A DNA stretch of 14,465 nucleotides from an uncultured Pseudomonadota bacterium (GCA_946480245.1 CAMLIZ010000117.1:1-14465), one strand, 5' to 3'; positions 6,996 to 13,822 are shown, counted from the stretch's first letter. Translations and numbers: made by a program. The notes: generated from the letters alone by a model not told the origin.

Positions 6996-7655
6996 ATGGA
7001 AGCAAAGAAGCCGCGTCGCACAGCCGAACGCATCCTGGAGGTCACGCTCGACCTCTTCAACCGCTTCGGCGAGCCCAATGTCTCCACGACGCTGATCTCG
7101 GCCGAACTCAACATCAGCCCCGGCAACCTCTACTACCACTACCCAGCGAAGGACGAGCTGATCAATTCGCTGTTCGACCGCTACGAGAAGGCGCTGAACG
7201 AATTGCTTCATGCCGCCGACAACGTGCGCAACGTGGAGGACGCGTGGCTGTTTTTCCACATGCTGTTCGAACTGATCTGGCAGTACCGCTTCCTGTACCG
7301 CGACCTGAACGACCTGCTCAGCAAGAACCGCCGCCTGGAAACGCATTTCCAGTACGTGCTGAAGAACAAGTCGCGCGCGGTGCAGTCAGTGCTCGACGGC
7401 CTGGGCCGCGGCAGCGCGGTGCGCATCGACAGCCGCGAGGCCGAACCGGTGGCCGCCTCAATGGTGGTGGTGCTCACCTACTGGCTGAGCTACGAATACG
7501 TGCGCGACCCGCGGCGCGCGCTGGAGCCCGAGAGCGCGGGCGCGGCGCTGGCGCGCGGCGCATACCACGTGCTGAGCCTGCTGATGCCCTACCTGGAGCC
7601 CGCCTCCAGGGATCACCTGCACGCGCTGGTGGGCTCGTACCAGCGCGCCGCCTGA
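6996..7655 (+). CDS. TetR/AcrR family transcriptional regulator
   Basis: The 219-residue protein has the TetR-type DNA-binding domain at about residues 8-58. TAERILEVTLDLFNRFGEPN is followed by the recognition-helix region ISAELNISPGNLYYHYPAKD. The rest is an all-helical ligand/dimerisation domain including YRFLYRDLNDLLSKNRRLE, a pattern I associate with the PF13972-like subgroup (recollection, unchecked). Such proteins are mostly ligand-released repressors. Two targets suggest themselves: the divergent ABC exporter 86 bases away and its own operon with the downstream TPR-like gene, which follows after 27 bases. Proximity to lipid-storage genes leaves open an acyl-CoA-type ligand, but nothing in the sequence proves it. 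Confidence 0.92.
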   Translation: MEAKKPRRTAERILEVTLDLFNRFGEPNVSTTLISAELNISPGNLYYHYPAKDELINSLFDRYEKALNELLHAADNVRNVEDAWLFFHMLFELIWQYRFLYRDLNDLLSKNRRLETHFQYVLKNKSRAVQSVLDGLGRGSAVRIDSREAEPVAASMVVVLTYWLSYEYVRDPRRALEPESAGAALARGAYHVLSLLMPYLEPASRDHLHALVGSYQRAA

Positions 7656-7682
7656 CTGCCCCTCGAACAATCGGAGACACCC

Positions 7683-8459
7683 ATGGCCAAGTGGACCGCC
7701 TTTCCCTACGACAGCACCGACTACACCCACGACGCGGCCGCGCTGAAGAAGCACTGGGCACGCCTGCACGCCGGCGACGCCGAGCCGCTGCCCAAGGACG
7801 ACAAGGTGCTGGCGGCGTGGGGCCTGTTCCACGCCGGCGAGTTCCAGAAGGCGCACGACGCCGGGCTGAAGGCCGGGGCCGCCGGCATCACGGTGGCCAA
7901 CAAGGCGGAGGCCATCTACGCCAACTACCTCGAAAAGAGCGAGAAGACCAAGCTGGCGATGTTCCTCGAAGTGGCTGAGCGCGCCGAGGCGCTGGCTGCG
8001 CAGGACCCGAAGAACCCCAACGCCCACTACTGGATGGCCTACGCGCTGGGCCGCTACAGCCAGGGCATCAGCGTGGCCAAGGCGCTCGCGCAGGGGCTGG
8101 GCGGCAAGGTGAAGAATGCGCTCGAAACCACCATCAAGCTTGCGCCCAAGCATGCCGACGCCCACATCGCGCTCGGCGCGTTTCACGCCGAGGTGATCGA
8201 CAAGGTGGGTTCGCTGCTCGGCAAGACGCAGGGCGCCTCCAAGGACACGGGGCTGAAGATGTACAAGGAGGCGCTGAAGCTGAACCCGGCCTCGGCGATC
8301 GCGATGGTGGAGTACGCCAACGGCCTGGTCATGCTCGAAGGCGACAAGAAGATGAAGGAAGCCGAGAAGCTCTACGAGCAGGCGGCCGCCTGCGAACCGA
8401 TGGACGCGATGGAGCGGCTGGACGTGGAGATGGCCAAGGCCGAGCTCGAGGACGAATAG
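7683..8459 (+). CDS. TPR-like helical-repeat protein of unknown function
   Basis: I do not recognise a characterised homologue. The 258-residue protein has no signal peptide or membrane segment and should be cytoplasmic. It reads as helix-turn-helix repeats of TPR type. Candidate repeats are at about 40-60 (VLAAWGLFHAGEFQKAHDAG), 98-120 (AEALAAQDPKNPNAHYWMAY), 145-170 (IKLAPKHADAHIALGAFHAE) and 195-245, where KLNPASAIAMVEYANGL precedes a repeat ending AAACEP. The C-terminus is acidic. Such proteins act as scaffolds in protein complexes. The insert GISVAKALAQGLGGKVKNAL between repeats recalls the eukaryotic RMDN proteins, only by impression. A GGAG site 6 bases before the ATG supports the start. 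It probably shares a transcript with the TetR gene and ends 3 bases from the convergent acyltransferase gene. Confidence 0.85.
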   Translation: MAKWTAFPYDSTDYTHDAAALKKHWARLHAGDAEPLPKDDKVLAAWGLFHAGEFQKAHDAGLKAGAAGITVANKAEAIYANYLEKSEKTKLAMFLEVAERAEALAAQDPKNPNAHYWMAYALGRYSQGISVAKALAQGLGGKVKNALETTIKLAPKHADAHIALGAFHAEVIDKVGSLLGKTQGASKDTGLKMYKEALKLNPASAIAMVEYANGLVMLEGDKKMKEAEKLYEQAAACEPMDAMERLDVEMAKAELEDE

Positions 8460-8470
8460 CCCTCAGGGCT
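8458..8470. repeat. Perfect 13-base palindrome across two convergent stop codons
   Basis: AGCCCT (8458-8463) and AGGGCT (8465-8470) form a perfect inverted repeat around a single C. It includes most of the TAG stop of the TPR-like gene and all of the TGA stop of the acyltransferase gene. As RNA it could make a 5-base stem with a 3-base loop on either strand. No T-run follows on either side, so a standard intrinsic terminator is not supported. It may still act as a weak bidirectional 3'-end structure. Confidence 0.4.
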
Positions 8471-9887
8471 CGCCGGCCCAGGGCATCATCAAGGTCAGCA
8501 GCACCAGCTTCTCGAACTCCGGCGCGAAGCGATCGATGATCGCCTCGGGATCGGGGCACAGCTGCTTGTCGGTGATCAAGCCGAACTGCACGCCGCCGCC
8601 GTAGCTGAGGATGCTCACGCCCACGCCGATGTCGCCCGACTGCGGCACCCAGAACATCACCTGCTTGACGGTGCAGCCGCAGAACGTGAGCGGGTCGCGC
8701 GGGCCGGGCACGTTGGTCATCACCGCGGTGGCCTTCTTCGCGAACATGTTGAGCAGCGCCGCCTGCACCGGCTTGATCAGCAGGCCGGCCACCGCCAGCA
8801 CGCCGAAGGCCAGCAAGGGCTGGTAGCTGCCCTTCAGTTCGTTCATGCGCGCCCTCACCGCGTACACGCGCTGCACCGGGTTGTCGATGCCGATCGGCAG
8901 CACCAGCGGCACCAGGCCGAACCGGTTGCCTAGCTGGTGCGCCTTGTCCATCGGCCGCAGGTTCACCGGCACCATCGCGCGGATCTCCTTGCCCGCGGGA
9001 TCCTCGCCCTTGTCGCGCAGGTAGTCGCCAATGGCGCCGGCCACGCAGGCCAGCAGCACGTCGTTGATGGAGCAGCCCAGCGCCTTGCCGATCAGCTTGA
9101 CCTCGTCCAGCGGCAACGGCTCGCCCCAGGCCACGCGCTTGCCGGGCCGCGGCTTGCCTTTGAGGCGCGTGGGGGAGTCGTCGCTCATCAGCGCCAGCGC
9201 CGCCACGTCGTTGACGACCTGGAAGCCGGCGCGTGCCATGTCCATCGAGCCGAACAGCGGCTGGTACGGATTGGCCAGCAGTTCCACCGACTTGGCCACG
9301 CTGTCGCCGTACATGCCGATGGCCTTCACGGTGAGGTCGGTGAGCGGCTTGACCAGCGCGTCGGACCACCAGTCGCTCTCGTCCTGCGCCTTGACCTGGC
9401 GCTCCGGCGGCGGTTTGCCGCCGTCGGCGATGGACAGCATCACCCCGATCAGCGCAATGCCGTCGGCAATGCAGTGGTGGATGCGCACGATGAGCGCGCT
9501 CTGGCCGTCGGCCACGTCTTCCACCAACTGCATCTGCCACAACGGCCGCTGAGGATCCAGCGGGGTGGCGGCCAGATCGGCGACGCGCTGCTCCAACGCC
9601 TCCTTGGCGCTCTGCCCGCGCTTGCGCACCAGGGCTTCGCGCTGCACGTGGTGCGCCAGGTCGAAATCGGGATCCGTGGCCCAGGCGGCGCCCATGGCGT
9701 CCTGCACCACGCGCTGGCGGAAGCGCCGGTACTTCAGCAGGCTGCCCTGCACCCGCTCGCACAGCGCCGCATAGGGCAGGCAGGGCTCGAGCAGCCAAAC
9801 GCCGACGATCATCATCAGGTTGGCGTCGGTGTCCATGCGCAGCCACGCGAAGTCCACGCGCGACATGCGCTCGAGGGCCTTGGGCAT
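8463..9887 (-). CDS. Wax ester synthase/diacylglycerol O-acyltransferase (WS/DGAT)
   Basis: The enzyme joins a fatty acyl-CoA to a fatty alcohol or diacylglycerol, producing wax esters or triacylglycerol for storage at the membrane or lipid-body surface. The 474-residue length fits the family. The catalytic motif HHCIADG (His137, His138, Asp142, Gly143) is intact. Supporting motifs are the PLW box at 115-117, SINDVLLA with Asn275-Asp276, NVPGP at 392-396 and VSILSYGGGVQFGL near 425. A hydrophobic stretch at about 356-382 could anchor it to membrane. The start MPKALERMSRVDFAWLRMD matches the usual N-terminus and has a GGGAGA site 8 bases upstream. The gene is divergent from an acyl-CoA-binding protein, which could deliver its substrate. 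Which acceptor it prefers cannot be read from sequence. Confidence 0.94.
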   Translation of the reverse strand: MPKALERMSRVDFAWLRMDTDANLMMIVGVWLLEPCLPYAALCERVQGSLLKYRRFRQRVVQDAMGAAWATDPDFDLAHHVQREALVRKRGQSAKEALEQRVADLAATPLDPQRPLWQMQLVEDVADGQSALIVRIHHCIADGIALIGVMLSIADGGKPPPERQVKAQDESDWWSDALVKPLTDLTVKAIGMYGDSVAKSVELLANPYQPLFGSMDMARAGFQVVNDVAALALMSDDSPTRLKGKPRPGKRVAWGEPLPLDEVKLIGKALGCSINDVLLACVAGAIGDYLRDKGEDPAGKEIRAMVPVNLRPMDKAHQLGNRFGLVPLVLPIGIDNPVQRVYAVRARMNELKGSYQPLLAFGVLAVAGLLIKPVQAALLNMFAKKATAVMTNVPGPRDPLTFCGCTVKQVMFWVPQSGDIGVGVSILSYGGGVQFGLITDKQLCPDPEAIIDRFAPEFEKLVLLTLMMPWAGEP

Positions 9888-10000
9888 CTGAGGTGTCTCC
9901 CGGGTGGATGTGTTCTAGGGCGCTCGCCCCGCCTGACAAGGCACCTTGCTCGGTACCATCGGCGTCGTCAATCGCCATTTTCACGCAAGGAGCGCCCGCA
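9888..10000. promoter_or_regulatory. Back-to-back promoters with overlapping -35 boxes (WS/DGAT and ACBP)
   Basis: Minus strand, towards the acyltransferase: TTGTCA (complement of 9934-9939), a 16-base spacer, then TAGAAC (complement of 9912-9917). The start would fall near 9905, just upstream of the GGGAGA ribosome-binding site (9896-9901). Plus strand, towards the acyl-CoA-binding protein: CTGACA (9933-9938), a 15-base spacer, then TACCAT (9954-9959), with a leader of about 35 bases including AAGGAG (9987-9992), 8 bases before the ATG. The two -35 hexamers overlap by five bases, so polymerase could not occupy both at once. The minus promoter has better spacing; the plus one is short by about two bases. 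Confidence 0.45.
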
Positions 10001-10255
10001 ATGGCCGACCTCAAAGCCCGTTTCGAACAAGCCGTGGCCGAATCCAAACAGCTGCCGGAGAAGCCCGACAACATGACGCTGCTGAAGATCTACGCGCTGT
10101 ACAAGCAGGCCAGCGCCGGCGACGTGGAGGGCAAGCGCCCCGGCTTCACCGACATGGTCGGCCGCGCCAAGTGGGATGCGTGGAACGAACTCAAGGGCAA
10201 GGGCAGCGACGAGGCGATGCAGGAATACATCGACCTGATCGAGTCGCTGAAGTAG
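10001..10255 (+). CDS. Acyl-CoA-binding protein (ACBP)
   Basis: The 84-residue protein is a complete ACBP domain, a four-helix cytosolic carrier that binds medium- and long-chain acyl-CoA esters and buffers or delivers them to enzymes. It begins MADLKARFEQAV. The ligand-contact residues known from bovine ACBP have counterparts: Tyr31, Tyr34 and Lys35 in KIYALYKQA, Lys57 in AKWDAWNELKG, and Tyr76. An AAGGAG site 8 bases upstream fixes the start; the frame is open further upstream but non-coding. ACBPs are universal in eukaryotes and patchy in bacteria. Its position divergent from the WS/DGAT gene suggests that it feeds acyl-CoA to neutral-lipid synthesis. Four bases separate its stop from the convergent PHA-system gene. 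Confidence 0.95.
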   Translation: MADLKARFEQAVAESKQLPEKPDNMTLLKIYALYKQASAGDVEGKRPGFTDMVGRAKWDAWNELKGKGSDEAMQEYIDLIESLK

Positions 10256-10263
10256 GTCTTCAG
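10247..10263. repeat. Inverted repeat across two convergent stop codons
   Basis: CTGAAG (10247-10252) and CTTCAG (10258-10263) are perfect 6-base arms around the 5-base loop TAGGT. The loop starts with the TAG stop of the acyl-CoA-binding protein gene; the right arm holds the TGA stop of the PHA-system gene. A 6-base stem could form in RNA from either strand. No T-run follows, so it is only a candidate bidirectional 3'-end structure. Confidence 0.4.
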
Positions 10264-10574
10264 GCCTTCTTGCGCTTGGCCGCAGGCGCCGAGAGCAGCG
10301 CGTCGAGTTCCTTCTCGATCTCGGCCTCGATGCGCTTGCTGAACGCGCCGAGCAGCAGGCCCAGCCGTGCCTGCAGCTCGAAGTGATCGGGAGCGACGAT
10401 CAGCTGCCCGTTGACGCCGGTGCGCCTGAACTCCACCGTGTCGCTGGTCTCCCCTTCGATCACGGTGCATTCCATCTCGAACTTCTGCTCCACCTGCTCG
10501 GCCCATTTCCAGGCCAGCTTGCGTGCCTTGGCCAGGCCGAGTTTGTGGTCGCGATGAATGTGGATGTCGGCCAT
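10260..10574 (-). CDS. Polyhydroxyalkanoic acid system family small protein
   Basis: The 104-residue protein begins MADIHIHRDHKLGLAKARKL. It matches, by pattern, the small PHA-granule-region family (PF09650 type) found in PHA-producing proteobacteria. Visible features are an amphipathic N-terminal helix rich in Lys/Arg, a central beta-rich part (MECTVIEGETSDTVEF, then VNGQLIVAPDHFELQARLGL), a Glu-rich helix and a Lys-rich tail ending AAKRKKA. There is no signal peptide, so it is cytoplasmic; family members are thought to associate with PHA granules or their regulation, with no established biochemical role. The start follows the family N-terminus; a weak GAAGG lies about 10 bases upstream. The gene follows the lipoprotein aminopeptidase by 13 bases and may be the last gene of that transcript. 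Confidence 0.88.
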   Translation of the reverse strand: MADIHIHRDHKLGLAKARKLAWKWAEQVEQKFEMECTVIEGETSDTVEFRRTGVNGQLIVAPDHFELQARLGLLLGAFSKRIEAEIEKELDALLSAPAAKRKKA

Positions 10575-10587
10575 GGCGCGTGTGCCT

Positions 10588-11664
10588 TCAGCGGGAGGGT
10601 GCGGCGCCGAGTGTGGCGCGGCGCTCGTCCTTCGGCAACCCGGCCAGGCGCTTGACCTCCGCGTAGAAGCGAGGGAAGTCGCGTCCTTCACGCTCGAACA
10701 ACGCCTCGAACTGCGGCACCAGCTCGGTGTAGGCCGCCAGCACGCCCATGGCCGCGTTGTTGGCGTGAGCAAACCAGGCGTCGTAGCCGGCATAGCCGCC
10801 CCAGCGCTCGGCCTTCATCCGCGCGTAGTCGGCGCGCATCTGCTGCATCAGCTCGGCCTTGGCCGCGCGCTTCTGCGCATCAGGTACCGCGCTCTCGTAC
10901 AGCGCTTCGAGCTTCTTCCGATAGGCGAAGGTGAGTTCACGGAAGTCACGGCGGCGCGCGTCGTAGCGCTCGTACTCCTCGCGGGCCGCGGCGCTGCCGT
11001 ACTCCTGCAGCCAGCGCTGACCGCCGATCGTCTCCACCGAGGTGGCGAACGACTCGTTGAACATCGTGTCGCCCTTGGCATACGCGACCTGGTGCGCCAG
11101 CTCGTGGAAGATCATGCGCGCCAGCTCGCCCTCGGGGTAGCCGATGAAGGTGGACAGCAGCGGGTCGCCGCCGAACCAGTTGGTCCAGCCCAGCGTGGAA
11201 TAGGCCGGCACGCCGTACACCGACACCTCGAAGCCCTGGGCCTTCAGGTCGGCGGCCACACGCTCGGCCTCGGCCTTGTCGAAGTAACCGCGATAGCCCA
11301 CGCAGCCCACCACCGGAAAGCAGGCGGTCTTGAGCTTGAGCGACAGTTCGGGCGCGGCCACCACGTTCCACACGGCCGCCCCGCGATGCAGGTCGGCATA
11401 GCGGCGGTAGCTGTCGTTGTCGGGCTCGTGCAGCTCGTTGATCGAGAAGGCGCGCATGCGCTCGGCCAGCTGCAGCCGCTCGCGCAGCTTGGACGACGTG
11501 GCCGGGTCGGCCACCCATTCGGGGATCGGTCGCGCCGCATGCATCAGGCTCAGGTGGCCGCTGACTGACTGCGCGAAGTAGCTCACCGTTGCACAGCCCG
11601 CCAGGCCGAATGCGGCGCCGGCGCCCAGCAGCAGCATCAGCAGCCAGAGCGCGTGCCGCTTCAT
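10588..11664 (-). CDS. Putative zinc aminopeptidase, lipoprotein (PF10023-like)
   Basis: The 358-residue protein has a lipoprotein signal peptide: a charged MKRH start, a hydrophobic core, and the lipobox LAGC with the lipidated cysteine at residue 24, so it should be anchored in the cell envelope. A gluzincin-type zinc site is visible: HELAH (His187, Glu188, His191) with a glutamate about 13 residues on in NESFATSVE (Glu204; Glu211 is the alternative). The segment GYRGYFDKAEAERVAADL and the VPAYSTLGWTNWFGGDPLL stretch just before the zinc motif are typical of the putative aminopeptidase family that I recall as PF10023. Activity is predicted, not demonstrated. The start overlaps the molybdopterin oxidoreductase stop as ATGA, implying cotranscription. 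Cys115 and Cys121 could form a periplasmic disulphide. Confidence 0.9.
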   Translation of the reverse strand: MKRHALWLLMLLLGAGAAFGLAGCATVSYFAQSVSGHLSLMHAARPIPEWVADPATSSKLRERLQLAERMRAFSINELHEPDNDSYRRYADLHRGAAVWNVVAAPELSLKLKTACFPVVGCVGYRGYFDKAEAERVAADLKAQGFEVSVYGVPAYSTLGWTNWFGGDPLLSTFIGYPEGELARMIFHELAHQVAYAKGDTMFNESFATSVETIGGQRWLQEYGSAAAREEYERYDARRRDFRELTFAYRKKLEALYESAVPDAQKRAAKAELMQQMRADYARMKAERWGGYAGYDAWFAHANNAAMGVLAAYTELVPQFEALFEREGRDFPRFYAEVKRLAGLPKDERRATLGAAPSR

Positions 11665-13700
11665 GCCTGCAGCGGCGCCACTTCAACCAGGCAGTCGTAG
11701 AACGACGGGCCGCCGCCCATGTCGGTGAGGCGCTGGTGAGTCACCTCGTTCACGTTGGTGCCGTCCGGCCCCAGCTTGCGCCACCACACGCCCAGGCCAT
11801 GGACCACGCCGGGGCGGGCGCGCGCGCTCACCTCGGCGCGGCAGCGGTACTCGCCGCGGTCGTTGAATACCCGCACCATCGCGCCGTTGGCAATGCCGCG
11901 CGCGGCCGCGTCGTCGGCATGCAACTCGAGCAGCGGCTCGCCCTCGATGGCCCGCAGGCTGGCCACGTTGACGAAGGTGGAGTTGAGGAAGTTGCGCGCC
12001 GGCGGCGAGATCATCGCCAGCGGGTAGCGGGCCTGCAGCGCCGGCGCCTGGGCCGCCGATTCGTGGTTGGGCAGATGGTCGGGCAGCTCCACCCCGGGTG
12101 CGCAGGCGATCGCCTTGCCCGACGGCGTGAGGAAGCCGCCGTCGGCAAACGGCGCATCCGGCAGCGGCAGCTTCACCCAGCCGTGGGCGCGCAACGCGTC
12201 GAAGCTCACCGCGTCGCCTCGGAATGCACTGCGCGCGATCGTTTCGTCACTGTCGCAGAAGCAGGGCTCGGTGAAGCCCAGGCGGGCGGCGAGCTCGCGG
12301 AAGATCTGCGTGTTGGGCTTGGATTCGCCGAGCGGTGCCACTGCCGGCTCATTGATCAATGCATAGGTGTGGCCGTAGCTGGTGTGCACGTCCAGGTGCT
12401 CCAGCTGCGTGGTGGCCGGCAGCACGTAGTCGGCATGGTCGGCCGTGTCGGTCATGAAATGCTCAAGCACCACCGTGAAGAGGTCGTCGCGCCGGAAGCC
12501 GCGCACCACCTTCGGCGACTCGGGCGCCACCGCGACGGGGTTGCTGTTGTAGACGACCAGCGCCTCGATCCTCGGGCCGAACTCGGGCGACGACTCGCGC
12601 AGCAGGTCGTCGCCGATCGTGCTCATGTTGATCGTGCGCGGGTTGCGCCCGGCCAGCAGGTCGGGCCGCTGCAGCGCGGCGGCGTTCACCGGGAACCAGC
12701 CCGAGCTGGACAACAGCAGGCCGCCCGCGCGATGGCGCCACGCGCCGGTGAGACAAGGCAGCAGCGCGATCAGGCGCACCGCATTGCCGCCGCCGCGCAC
12801 GCGCTGCATGCCGTAGTTGAGGCGGATCGCGGCCGGCGCCAGCGTGGCGTAGCCCTGCGCCAGTTGTCGCACCTCCTGCGCGCTGATGCCGCAGACCTGC
12901 GCGGCGCGCTCCGGCGGCCATTGCAACGCGCGCTCGCGCAGCGCGTCGAAGCCTTCCACATGGCGCGCCACGTAGTCATGATCGATCCAGTCGTTGACGA
13001 TCAGCTCGTGCATCAGGCCGAGGGCCAGCGCGCCGTCGGTGCCGGGCAGCAGCGCGATGTGCTGGTGGCACTTGTCGGCCGTCTCGGTGCGCCGTGGGTC
13101 GATGCACACCAGCTTGGCGCCGTTGCGCTTGGCGGCCTGCGCGAAGGTCCAGAAGTGCAGGTTGGAGGCGATCGAGTTGCTGCCCCAGATCAGGATCAGG
13201 CGGCTCTCGGCGAAGAACTCCACGTTCATGCCCACCTTGCCGCCGTAGGTGCGCCGCAGTGCCTCACCGCCGGCCGACGCGCAGATCGTGCGGTCCAGCC
13301 GCGATGCGCCCAGCTTGTGGAAGAAGCGCATCGCCATGCTTTCGCCCTGCACCTGGCCCATGGTGCCCGCATAGCTGTAGGGCAGGATGGCCTCGGGCGC
13401 GCGCGCGGCAATGGCGGCGAGCCGCGCCGCGATGTCCGTCAGCGCCTCGTCCCAACTCACCGGTGCGAACTGCCCGCTGCCCTTCGGGCCGACGCGCTTC
13501 ATCGGGCGCAGCACGCGATCCGGGTGATAGGTGCGCTCCGGGTAGCGGCTCACCTTGGTACACAGTGCGCCGTGCGTGGTCGGATGATCCGGGTCACCCT
13601 GCACGCGGTTCGCGCGGCCGCCTTGCACGGTGACGCGCATCGCGCAGGTGTCGGGGCAGTCGTGCGGGCAGGCGGCACGAACGGTGGTGATCTCGTCCAT
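11661..13700 (-). CDS. Molybdopterin-dependent oxidoreductase, [4Fe-4S]-containing
   Basis: The 679-residue enzyme belongs to the DMSO reductase superfamily and should carry a bis-molybdopterin guanine dinucleotide cofactor. Four N-terminal cysteines (Cys11, Cys15, Cys19, Cys47; ACPHDCPDTC then GALC) would hold a [4Fe-4S] cluster. Cys140 in RTICASAGGEALRRTYG aligns with the molybdenum-ligand cysteine of periplasmic nitrate reductases (CMASA), so a Cys-ligated Mo is likely. Cofactor-binding segments include WGSNSIASNLHF, IDPRRTETADKCHQH, LLPGTDGALALG and YNSNPVAVAPES; the C-terminal cofactor-cap domain covers about 570-675. No Tat signal is present, so it is cytoplasmic. I set the start at MDEITTVRAACPHDC because homologues begin just before the first cysteine; an in-frame ATG at 13760 would cross both palindromes. 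No obvious ribosome-binding site. Substrate unknown. Confidence 0.92.
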   Translation of the reverse strand: MDEITTVRAACPHDCPDTCAMRVTVQGGRANRVQGDPDHPTTHGALCTKVSRYPERTYHPDRVLRPMKRVGPKGSGQFAPVSWDEALTDIAARLAAIAARAPEAILPYSYAGTMGQVQGESMAMRFFHKLGASRLDRTICASAGGEALRRTYGGKVGMNVEFFAESRLILIWGSNSIASNLHFWTFAQAAKRNGAKLVCIDPRRTETADKCHQHIALLPGTDGALALGLMHELIVNDWIDHDYVARHVEGFDALRERALQWPPERAAQVCGISAQEVRQLAQGYATLAPAAIRLNYGMQRVRGGGNAVRLIALLPCLTGAWRHRAGGLLLSSSGWFPVNAAALQRPDLLAGRNPRTINMSTIGDDLLRESSPEFGPRIEALVVYNSNPVAVAPESPKVVRGFRRDDLFTVVLEHFMTDTADHADYVLPATTQLEHLDVHTSYGHTYALINEPAVAPLGESKPNTQIFRELAARLGFTEPCFCDSDETIARSAFRGDAVSFDALRAHGWVKLPLPDAPFADGGFLTPSGKAIACAPGVELPDHLPNHESAAQAPALQARYPLAMISPPARNFLNSTFVNVASLRAIEGEPLLELHADDAAARGIANGAMVRVFNDRGEYRCRAEVSARARPGVVHGLGVWWRKLGPDGTNVNEVTHQRLTDMGGGPSFYDCLVEVAPLQA

Positions 13701-13713
13701 CCGGAAATGTTCG

Positions 13714-13727
13714 CACAGCCGGCTGTG
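13714..13727. promoter_or_regulatory. Perfect 14-base palindrome upstream of the molybdoenzyme gene
   Basis: CACAGCCGGCTGTG is a perfect palindrome with no spacer, ending 13 bases before the oxidoreductase ATG. It sits where a ribosome-binding site or the transcript 5' end would be. It could be an operator for a dimeric regulator or, in RNA, a short stem masking translation initiation. No binding protein can be named. Confidence 0.4.
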
Positions 13728-13743
13728 GGGCCTTGCCGCCATG

Positions 13744-13758
13744 GCCATTGCCAATGGC
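13744..13758. promoter_or_regulatory. Perfect 7-1-7 inverted repeat between divergent genes
   Basis: GCCATTG and CAATGGC flank a single C. The repeat covers the position of the -35 box for the M20 amidohydrolase promoter candidate (-10 TAAGAT at 13768-13773), so a bound protein would either block polymerase or act as an activator. Its centre lies about 31 bases, near three helical turns, from the centre of the neighbouring palindrome at 13714-13727. The two sequences differ, so they may serve different factors. Confidence 0.4.
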
Positions 13759-13773
13759 ACCCGGCGGTAAGAT
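13748..13773 (+). promoter_or_regulatory. Candidate promoter for the M20 amidohydrolase
   Basis: TTGCCA (13748-13753) and TAAGAT (13768-13773) resemble -35 and -10 boxes on the plus strand. The 14-base spacing is shorter than the preferred 17, so activity would be weak or need help from a factor at the overlapping inverted repeat. A start near 13780 would leave a leader of about 43 bases before the ATG at 13823. Confidence 0.35.
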
Positions 13774-13822
13774 GCCCGCTCCGCCCGGCCCCACGAGGGC
13801 GCGGCGTGCCCGGAGACTTGAG

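Noticed and set aside
8329..10074. Minus-strand open frame of 581 codons
   Set aside because: It lies in another frame over the WS/DGAT gene, which has intact HHxxxDG and other motifs; the alternative product has low-complexity Arg/Ala/Gly composition.
13701..13760. Longer N-terminus of the molybdoenzyme starting at 13760
   Set aside because: The added 20 residues are not family-like, include no Tat twin-arginine signal, and overlap two perfect palindromes that look regulatory.
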